The notes under the pieces were generated by a model. The model ran no database searches. It saw nothing but the letters and a program-made list of their open reading frames with translations, and had not been told where the DNA came from. Source: Streptomyces platensis (GTDB lineage: Bacteria; Actinomycetota; Actinomycetes; Streptomycetales; Streptomycetaceae). Taken from it: a DNA stretch of 64,000 bases. Shown here piece after piece: positions 57,838 through 64,000 of the stretch. The translations under genes were made by a program, and so were the position numbers. Positions within the stretch are counted from its first letter, which is position 1. The number at the start of each line of letters is the position of its first letter. The stretch spans positions 1,426,001 through 1,490,000 of the forward strand of contig NZ_CP023691.1 of the NCBI RefSeq assembly GCF_008704855.1, read 5' to 3'.

Positions 57838-58275
57838 ATGCCTCAGGCCCAGGACCCCGGTTCCACCGTCTTCTTCAAGCTGACCATCGACGGCCAGGAC
57901 CTCGGCCTGTTCAACGGCTGCGACGGCCTGGCGTCCGAGGTGGAGGTGGAGCAGCGGCAGGAGGGCGGCAACAACGGTTTCGTCTGGCAGTTGCCCACCC
58001 GCGTGACGTTCTCCACGATCCGTCTGACCCGGCCGCTCACCGCCGACACCGCCCGGGTGGCCGCCTGGATCTCGTCGCTCGCCACCGGCATCAGCCGGCC
58101 CACCGCGCAGATCGCCGCGCTGCGCGCCGACGGCTCGATCGTCGCGCAGTGGGGGCTGGTGGAGGTGCTGCCGGTGCGCTGGCAGGGGCCGAGTCTGGAC
58201 CCGGCCAGCCCGGGGGTGGCGACCGAGACGCTGGAGATCGCGCACCACGGATTCACCGACGCGGGAGGTGCCTGA
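57838..58275 (+). CDS. cis5: Second tube-like (T4 gp19 family) CIS protein
   Basis: This is a 145-residue protein of the tube family, matching AFP5/PVC5, which joins the tube to the baseplate. Conserved parts: VFFKLTIDGQDLGLFNGCDGLASEVEVEQRQ and TETLEIAHHGF. A purine-poor leader (57725-57837) precedes it, similar to that before cis1. It leads the baseplate gene set. Confidence 0.9.
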   Translation: MPQAQDPGSTVFFKLTIDGQDLGLFNGCDGLASEVEVEQRQEGGNNGFVWQLPTRVTFSTIRLTRPLTADTARVAAWISSLATGISRPTAQIAALRADGSIVAQWGLVEVLPVRWQGPSLDPASPGVATETLEIAHHGFTDAGGA

Positions 58276-58276
58276 G

Positions 58277-59071
58277 GTGGCCGCACCGACCGGCGGGAAG
58301 GCGGGCGCGAGCCTCGTACGGGCCGCCCTCGCGATCCATCAGCCCCCCACCGACCTCGGCGGTTCCATCGGCGGGCGCATCGGTGAGGTGGAGTTCCAGT
58401 TCAATCCGACCCAGTTGCAGCTCGGGCGGGAGGCCGAGTGGCACACCCAGGCCGCGGTCGCCTATATGCGGGGCGCGCCGCCCAAGTTCACCGGCACCCG
58501 GCCCGCCACGCTCCAGCTGGAGGTGTTCCTGGACGCGTCGGGCACCCCGAATTCCGGGAAGGTGCAGAAGCAGATCGAACTGCTGCTGTCCTGCTGCGAG
58601 GTGACGGCGCAGAGCGTCAACTCCAAGCGTCCTTCGCCGCCTTGGGTGCGGTTTTCGTGGGGGTCGTTCAACACGGTGCAGTTCGTGGCATATGTGACGA
58701 GCGTCAACGCCACGTACACCCTCTTCAACCCCACCGGCGAACCGATCCGCGCCACCTGCACGCTGTCCCTGACCGAGGTGGCCATGCCCACCAAGGGACA
58801 GAACCCCACCTCCGGCGCGCTGTCCGCACGCCGTATCCACCGCACGGTCGCGGGTGACTCGCTCGCCTCGCTGGCCTGGCGGGAGTACGGGGACGCGACC
58901 CGCTGGCGGCTGATCGCGGAGGCGAACGAGATCGACGACCCGATGCGGCTGCGGCCGGGCACGGAGCTGCTGCTGCCCGCGGCCGACGAAGACCCTCCCG
59001 AAGAGCGGCCCGGAAGCCGTTCGGAACACCGTCCCACCGGCCATCCCACCACCCGCGAGGCCACCCGATGA
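58277..59071 (+). CDS. cis7: CIS LysM-domain baseplate protein
   Basis: This is a 264-residue protein. The N-terminal part (GEVEFQFNPTQLQLGREAEW) is typical of AFP7/gp53-like wedge proteins, and the C-terminus has a LysM domain (RIHRTVAGDSLASLAWREYGDATRWRLIAEANEIDDP). I chose GTG 58277, which has GGGAGG at good spacing; GTG 58268 overlaps the cis5 end but sits too close to the site. The tail is Pro/Arg-rich. Confidence 0.92.
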   Translation: MAAPTGGKAGASLVRAALAIHQPPTDLGGSIGGRIGEVEFQFNPTQLQLGREAEWHTQAAVAYMRGAPPKFTGTRPATLQLEVFLDASGTPNSGKVQKQIELLLSCCEVTAQSVNSKRPSPPWVRFSWGSFNTVQFVAYVTSVNATYTLFNPTGEPIRATCTLSLTEVAMPTKGQNPTSGALSARRIHRTVAGDSLASLAWREYGDATRWRLIAEANEIDDPMRLRPGTELLLPAADEDPPEERPGSRSEHRPTGHPTTREATR

Positions 59072-59087
59072 GCAGCGAGAGCATCCG

Positions 59088-61007
59088 ATGAGTGAAAAGA
59101 CGTACACCAGCGTCCTGCATGCCGAGATCGGCGGCTCGCCGCTGCCCGACAAGCTCGCCGCCCTGCTCATCGCGGGCTGGGTGGACGCGAGCGTCAATGT
59201 GCCGTCCGCCTTCGAACTCACCTTCACCGACTCGGGATCGGACATCCTCAAGACGTTCCCGCAGATCAAGGTCGGTGCGAAGGCGGTGCTGTCGCCCTTC
59301 ACGGACGGGCAGCGCGGCACGCCCATGGTGACCGGCGAGGTCACCGCCCTTGAGGTGGACGCGGACGCGAGCGGAAAGTACCTGGTCGTACGGGGCTACG
59401 ACCCGGGGCACCGGCTGCTGCGCAATCGCCGCGTCGCGGGCTACCCCAATATGACCGCGAGCGACATCGTGCGCCGTCTCGCCGGCCTCAACAAGCTCTC
59501 CCTCGGCAAGGTGGAGGCCACCCGCACCGTCTATGAGCTGGCCACCCAGCCCAATATCACCGACTGGGACTTCCTGACGCGCCTCGCCCAGGAGAACGAC
59601 GTCCATCTCTCCTTCGACCCGCAGGGCAAGCTCCAGTTCGGCAAGCTCACCCCGGCGTCGTCCGCGCCGGCCGACAGCACACCGGCCGCGCAGAGCCCGT
59701 ACGTCCTGGAGTTCGGCCACAACGCGATGCACAGCCGGATCGCGGTCACCGCCGCCGGGCAGGTCGACAAGGCGGGCGCGCGCGGCTGGGACATGCGGGC
59801 CAAGCGTGCGCTGTCCGCCCAGTCCCCGGCCACGACGAGCAAGGACATCGTCGCGGACATCGCCCCCTCGGCGCTGAGCAAGCCGTTCGGGAAGGCCGAA
59901 CTGACCGCCACGGACACTCCGTTCACCACCCAGGCCCAGGTCACCCATGCCGCGCGTGCCCTTGCCGACGATGTGGCGGGCTCCTTCGCGGAGCTGGAGG
60001 TGGCGGTCACCGGGAATCCGAAGCTGAAGCCGGGGCAGCCCGTCGCGCTCAAGGGCGCGGGGTTCCCCTTCGAGGGGAAGTACACGGCGACCGGTGTCCG
60101 CCATGTCTTCGAGTCCGGGCGGCAGTTCACCACCTGGCTGAACGTCTCCGGGCGGCAGTTCCGTTCGCTGTACGGGCTCGCGTCCGGCGGTGCGGAGGCC
60201 GCGCCGCCCATGCCGGGGGTGGCCATGGCGCTGGTCAGCAATGCCAAGGACCCGCTGAAGCTGGGCCGGGTCAGGCTGCGCTTCCCCTGGCTGTCGGACA
60301 CCTACGAGAGCGACTGGTGCCGGGTCGCGCAGCTGGGCGGGGTGCGGGGCGGCGGGCTGATCCTGCCGGAGGTCGGCGACGAGGTGCTGTGCGCCTTCGA
60401 CCGGGGCTCGCTGGAGCATCCGTACGTCCTCGCCGGGCTGTACAACGGCCGCGACAAGCCGACGCCCAACACGGACGGGCTCCAGCCGGTGGATCCGACC
60501 AGCGGCCGGATCAACTGGCGCTCCCTCGCCTCGCGCAGCGGCCACACCGTCGAGCTCGTCGACGCCAAGTCCCGGATGAAGAGCGGCATCAGGCTCCAGA
60601 CCGGCAACGGCAGGCTCACCGTCCACATGGACGAGACGCGCACCGCGGTCACCATCCGCAGCGACGGCTCCGTCTCCATCACCGGGACCCGGAATGTGAG
60701 CATCAAGGCGGGCGGCAACCTGTCGCTGATCGCGGGTGGCTCGCTGACGATGAGCGCCGGCGGGGCGGTCGACATCAAGGCGGGCGCGAAGTTCGGCGTC
60801 ATGGCGGGCGCCGTGGCGGACATCAACGCGACCGGCGCCATCAGCCTCAAGTCGGCCGGCGCGGTGGCCGTCAACTCCGTGGGCGCGGTCTCCGTCAGCG
60901 CGGTCGGCGCGGTCGCCGTCAACGCGGGCGCCGCGGCGGCCATCAACTCGCCGGCCACGGTCACGCTGAACGCACCGGCCGTCCTGCGCAACGGCATTCC
61001 GTTCTAG
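59088..61007 (+). CDS. cis8: VgrG-like spike/hub protein of the CIS
   Basis: This is a 639-residue protein joining gp27-like hub and gp5-like spike regions. Key parts: GYDPGHRLLRNRRVAGYPNMTASDIVRRLA, the OB-fold LVSNAKDPLKLGRVRLRFPW with GGGLILPEVGDEVLCAF, and a C-terminal beta-helix of short Ala/Val/Gly repeats ending APAVLRNGIPF. It forms the trimeric tip loaded on the tube. No PAAR cap protein is seen in this window. Confidence 0.94.
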   Translation: MSEKTYTSVLHAEIGGSPLPDKLAALLIAGWVDASVNVPSAFELTFTDSGSDILKTFPQIKVGAKAVLSPFTDGQRGTPMVTGEVTALEVDADASGKYLVVRGYDPGHRLLRNRRVAGYPNMTASDIVRRLAGLNKLSLGKVEATRTVYELATQPNITDWDFLTRLAQENDVHLSFDPQGKLQFGKLTPASSAPADSTPAAQSPYVLEFGHNAMHSRIAVTAAGQVDKAGARGWDMRAKRALSAQSPATTSKDIVADIAPSALSKPFGKAELTATDTPFTTQAQVTHAARALADDVAGSFAELEVAVTGNPKLKPGQPVALKGAGFPFEGKYTATGVRHVFESGRQFTTWLNVSGRQFRSLYGLASGGAEAAPPMPGVAMALVSNAKDPLKLGRVRLRFPWLSDTYESDWCRVAQLGGVRGGGLILPEVGDEVLCAFDRGSLEHPYVLAGLYNGRDKPTPNTDGLQPVDPTSGRINWRSLASRSGHTVELVDAKSRMKSGIRLQTGNGRLTVHMDETRTAVTIRSDGSVSITGTRNVSIKAGGNLSLIAGGSLTMSAGGAVDIKAGAKFGVMAGAVADINATGAISLKSAGAVAVNSVGAVSVSAVGAVAVNAGAAAAINSPATVTLNAPAVLRNGIPF

Positions 61008-61055
61008 GGGGCTCGATGAAGTTGAGGGACATGCGTCTCAAGGGGGGCACCGGAC

Positions 61056-61478
61056 ATGAGTGAACAGTTCGTCGGTGCGGGCTGGGCCTTCCCGCTGCGT
61101 ACCGACGCGGGCGGCGGTATCGCACTGGCCCGCCGGGAGCGGGAGATCGAGGAGTCCATCCGGCTCGTCCTCGCCACCGCGCCCGGCGAGCGGCCGATGC
61201 GGCCGGAATTCGGCTGTGCCGTGCACGACATGGTCTTCGCGCCGGTCAACGAGGCGACGGCCGGCCGTATCCGCTATGAGGTGCGGTACTCGCTCGACCG
61301 CTGGGAGCCGCGCATCGAGGTCCAGGACGTCGAGGTGAGCCCGGCGCCCGACGAGCCGTCCGTGCTGTTCATCGACGTGCGCTACAGCGTGCGCGGCACC
61401 AACAACCCGCGCAGCCTCGTCTTCCCCTTCTATGTGATCCCGTCCACGGAATCGCCGTCCACCGAAAGCGAAGCCTGA
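61056..61478 (+). CDS. cis9: gp25-like baseplate wedge protein
   Basis: This is a 140-residue GPW/gp25 family protein. Typical stretches are GAGWAFPLRTDAGGGIALARREREIEESIRLVL, TAPGERPMRPEFGCAVHDMVF and FIDVRYSVRG. It links baseplate to sheath. ATG 61056 sits after a very short 15-codon frame (61017-61063) that overlaps its start by 8 bp and is probably not a gene. Its stop overlaps the next ATG by 1 bp. Confidence 0.93.
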   Translation: MSEQFVGAGWAFPLRTDAGGGIALARREREIEESIRLVLATAPGERPMRPEFGCAVHDMVFAPVNEATAGRIRYEVRYSLDRWEPRIEVQDVEVSPAPDEPSVLFIDVRYSVRGTNNPRSLVFPFYVIPSTESPSTESEA

Positions 61479-63481
61479 TGGCCCTGCCCGCACCCCATCT
61501 CGACGACCGCCGCTTTCAGCAGTTCGTCGACGACGCCAAGCGCTATATCCAGCAGCGCTGCCCCGAGTGGACCGACCACAATGTCTCGGACCCGGGCGTG
61601 ACCCTCATCGAGGCCGTCGCGCACATGGCCGACCAGATCGTCTACCGGCTCAACCGGGTGCCGGAGAAGAACCATCTGGCTTTCCTCGACCTGCTGGGCG
61701 TCACCCTCTTCCCGCCCTCCGCCGCCCGCGCCGACGTCACCTTCTGGCTCTCCGCCCCGCAGCCCGAGCCGGTCGTACTGCCCGCCGGGACGGAGGTGGC
61801 CACCGGCCGCACCGAGACCGAGGAGTCGGTGGTCTTCGCGACCGAGGACGATCTGACCGTCGTGCCCTGCGAACTGGACGCCGTACTGCGGCAGGAGGTG
61901 GGCACCACCCCCGAGGACTGTGGCCAGGACATCTTCGGCGGCAACGATGTGTCCGTCTTCTCGGCCGCCCCGCAGCCGGGCGACACCCTTCTGTTCGGGC
62001 TGTCGGCGGCGGTGCCGCGGTGTGCGGCCGTGTTGCAGCTGGACAGCCGGGTGGACGGCGTCGGCGTCGACCCGCGTCAGCCGCCGCTGCTCTGGGAGGC
62101 CTGGACCGCCGACGGATGGGCGGAGTGCGAGGTCGCGGAGGACTCCACCGGCGGCCTCAACCGGCCCGGCGAGGTCATACTGCACATCCCGGCCGGGCAC
62201 ACCGGCTCACGCATCGGCCGGACGGATGCCGCATGGCTGCGCTGCCGGGTCGTCGAAGCCGCGCCCGGCCAGCCGTTCTACAGCGCCTCACCGACCGTAC
62301 GGTCCGCCTCCGCGTTCACCATCGGGGGCACGACGGCGGCGGCACACGCCGTCGTGGTGCAGGACGAGCTGCTCGGCGAGTCCGCGGGCGTGCCCGGCCA
62401 GCGGATGCGGCTGGCACACGCGCCCGTCGTCGCCGACCGCCCGCCGCTGCGCCTGGAGATCTCGGACGGCGACGGCTGGCAGGAGTGGCAGGTCGTCACC
62501 GACTTCGCGGCCTCCGGCCCGCACGACCGGCACATCACCCTGGAGGAGGCCACCGGCGAGATCGCCTTCGGTCCTTCGGTGCGCGAACCGGACGGCTCCA
62601 TCAGGCAGTTCGGGGCCGTCCCGGTCAAGGGCTCGGTGATCCGGGTCCCGTCCTACCGCACCGGCGGCGGCCGGACGGGCAATGTGGCGCGCGGGGCGAT
62701 CCAGGCGCTGCGCAGCTCCATCCCGTACGTGGCGCGGGTGGAGAACCGTGAAGCGGCGCGCGGCGGGGTCGACGGCGAGACGGTGCAGGAGGCGAAGGTC
62801 CGCGCGCCGATCACGCTGCGCGCGCAGGAACGGGCCGTGACGGCCCGCGACTACGAGGAACTGGCGCGGCGCGCGGCCCCCGAGGCCGCCCGGATCGCCT
62901 GTCTCGCGGTCGATCCGGCCGAGCCCTCGGCCGCGAGCACATCGGGCCCCGAGGCCGGCCGGACCGGCCGGACCGGCGAGAACGCCGTCCGGGTCCTGGT
63001 CGTCCCGCAGGCCGTCCCCGACCGCGGCGGCCGGCTCCGCTTCGAGCAGCTGGTGCCGGGTGAGGAACTCCTGGGCCGGGTGACGCAGTTCCTCGACGAG
63101 CGCCGCCCGGTGGGCACCCGCCTCGCGGTCGGCCCGCCCTTCTACCAGGGCGTCACGGTCGTCGCCACGCTGCACTCCTTCCGGGCGGCGCGGGCCGACC
63201 GCGTCCGCGCCGAGGCCCTGGACGCGCTCTACGCCTACCTCGACCCGCTGACCGGTGGCGCCCACGGCGACGGCTGGCCCTTCGGCCGCCCGCTGCGCGC
63301 CGGGGAGATCTTCGCGGCCCTTCAGCGGGTCCCCGGTGTGGAACTCGTCGACGAGGTCCTGCTGCACCCCGCGGACCCGCTCACCGGCCGCCGCGGCGAC
63401 GCCACCGACCGCATCGAACTCGCCCGCTCCGCGCTCCTGTTCCCGTTCGACCACCGCGTCCGCGTGATCGAGGCCCGATGA
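61478..63481 (+). CDS. cis11: Baseplate assembly protein (gpJ/AFP11-like)
   Basis: This is a 667-residue baseplate wedge protein. The start FVDDAKRYIQQRCPEWTDHNVSDPGVTLIEAVAHMADQIVYRLNRV is the family signature, with a central beta-rich part and RAPITLRAQERAVTARDYEELARRA, TLHSFRAARADRVRAEALDALYAYL near the end. It shapes the baseplate around the spike. Its stop overlaps the next gene by 4 bp. Confidence 0.93.
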   Translation: MALPAPHLDDRRFQQFVDDAKRYIQQRCPEWTDHNVSDPGVTLIEAVAHMADQIVYRLNRVPEKNHLAFLDLLGVTLFPPSAARADVTFWLSAPQPEPVVLPAGTEVATGRTETEESVVFATEDDLTVVPCELDAVLRQEVGTTPEDCGQDIFGGNDVSVFSAAPQPGDTLLFGLSAAVPRCAAVLQLDSRVDGVGVDPRQPPLLWEAWTADGWAECEVAEDSTGGLNRPGEVILHIPAGHTGSRIGRTDAAWLRCRVVEAAPGQPFYSASPTVRSASAFTIGGTTAAAHAVVVQDELLGESAGVPGQRMRLAHAPVVADRPPLRLEISDGDGWQEWQVVTDFAASGPHDRHITLEEATGEIAFGPSVREPDGSIRQFGAVPVKGSVIRVPSYRTGGGRTGNVARGAIQALRSSIPYVARVENREAARGGVDGETVQEAKVRAPITLRAQERAVTARDYEELARRAAPEAARIACLAVDPAEPSAASTSGPEAGRTGRTGENAVRVLVVPQAVPDRGGRLRFEQLVPGEELLGRVTQFLDERRPVGTRLAVGPPFYQGVTVVATLHSFRAARADRVRAEALDALYAYLDPLTGGAHGDGWPFGRPLRAGEIFAALQRVPGVELVDEVLLHPADPLTGRRGDATDRIELARSALLFPFDHRVRVIEAR

Positions 63482-64000
63482 GGGGCACCACGGCGGGGAT
63501 GACCTCCCCGCATCCACTGGGCGAACAACTCCCCGCGGTCTACGCCGATGACGACTTCGCCCAGCGCTTCGTGGAGGGCCTCGATGTCATCCTGGCCCCC
63601 CTCTTCAACGTCCTGGACTGCCTGGAGAGCTACTACACGCCCGCACTCGCCCCGGAAGACTTCGTCGACTGGCTGACCACCTGGGTCGGCACCGAACTCG
63701 ACGGCACGGAACCGCTGGCCACCCGCCGCCGCGCGGTGGCCACGGCCGTCTCGCTGCATCGCGTACGCGGCACCCGGCGCGGCCTGTCGGACGCCGTCGA
63801 GCTGGCCTTCGGAGTGCGCCCGCAGATCATCGAGAGCGGTGGCGCGACCTGGTCCGCGCGGCCTCTCGGCGCCTTCCCGGGCTCACCGCACCCCGGCCTG
63901 CGGGTGACCCTGCGGGTCCGCGACCCCGCCACCGTCGACCCGCACCGTCTGCACGCCGTCGTCGCAGCGGCCTGTCCCGCACACCTCCCCTTCGCGGCCG
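63478..64000 (+). CDS. cis12: Phage-tail/baseplate protein (gpI/AFP12-like), cut at the window edge
   Basis: The visible 174 codons start at ATG 63478, overlapping the previous stop (ATGA), and run off the window. LGEQLPAVYADDDFAQRFVEGLDVILAPLFNVLDCLE and FVDWLTTWVGTELDGTEPLATRRRAVATAVSLHRVRGTRRGLSDAVELAFG match the family that completes the baseplate and anchors fibres. Fibre and any later cargo genes would lie beyond 64000. Confidence 0.9.
   Translation, partial: MRGTTAGMTSPHPLGEQLPAVYADDDFAQRFVEGLDVILAPLFNVLDCLESYYTPALAPEDFVDWLTTWVGTELDGTEPLATRRRAVATAVSLHRVRGTRRGLSDAVELAFGVRPQIIESGGATWSARPLGAFPGSPHPGLRVTLRVRDPATVDPHRLHAVVAAACPAHLPFAA

Noticed and set aside
61017..61063. 15-codon frame between cis8 and cis9
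   Set aside because: Too short, no ribosome site and overlaps the cis9 start.

Overview
The window is high-GC actinobacterial DNA, almost certainly from a Streptomyces chromosome. The evidence is G/C-rich third codon positions, frequent GTG/TTG starts, a sugar ABC transporter without its own ATPase, a SARP/STAND regulator and a Streptomyces-type contractile injection system (CIS). No tRNA, rRNA, CRISPR array, insertion sequence or phage integrase was seen. The first and last genes run off the window.

Region 1 (1-10.4 kb) is catabolism and control. A P-loop/NUDIX fusion (cut at the left edge) is followed by a sugar ABC operon (two permeases and a lipoprotein binding protein). This operon diverges from a secreted GH27 alpha-galactosidase, so alpha-galactosides are the likely substrates. 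A ROK sugar kinase and a LacI regulator diverge over a perfect 12-bp dyad. A TetR regulator diverges from two tiny membrane proteins over twin 16-bp palindromes.

Region 2 (10.4-32 kb) is mostly housekeeping. It holds a DUF6986 aldolase-like protein, a DinB protein, etfA/etfB, a flavin reductase, a thioredoxin, an acyltransferase, a B3/B4-domain protein, a DUF6421/SDR/threonine-aldolase operon, a glycerophosphodiester phosphodiesterase, a polar amino-acid ABC transporter, GNAT and VOC proteins, DUF5134 and M56 membrane proteins, PAP2 and HAD phosphatases, and a monomeric isocitrate dehydrogenase. Strong hairpins separate most convergent pairs.

Region 3 (32-40 kb) has a TetM/OtrA-like ribosomal protection protein. 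Its promoter carries an inverted repeat, and its start is overlapped by a well-formed 36-codon upstream ORF. Three anchored or lipoprotein-like envelope proteins, a helical-repeat hypothetical protein and an APC amino-acid permease follow.

Region 4 (40-64 kb) is the most interesting part: a CIS locus of the eCIS/PVC/AFP family. In order it has a LuxR regulator with a degenerate receiver, the DUF4255 cap protein (cis16), the AAA+ ATPase (cis15), a single-pass membrane protein with a lectin-like C-terminus and a SARP/STAND regulator (both on the opposite strand), two candidate cargo proteins (one cysteine-hydrolase-like, one with a DUF4157 metalloprotease domain), sheath (cis2), tube (cis1), a small zinc-ribbon protein, DUF6760, a 1198-residue Pro/Ala/Gln-rich protein in the tape-measure slot, a second tube-like protein (cis5), a LysM protein (cis7), a VgrG-like spike (cis8), gp25 (cis9), a gpJ-like baseplate protein (cis11) and a gpI-like protein (cis12, cut at the right edge). 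Both candidate cargo proteins share an N-terminal LQR-x-x-GNAA signature, and they and the 1198-residue protein carry repeated [VIL]QR tripeptides. I know of no description of this shared signature as a loading or processing code.
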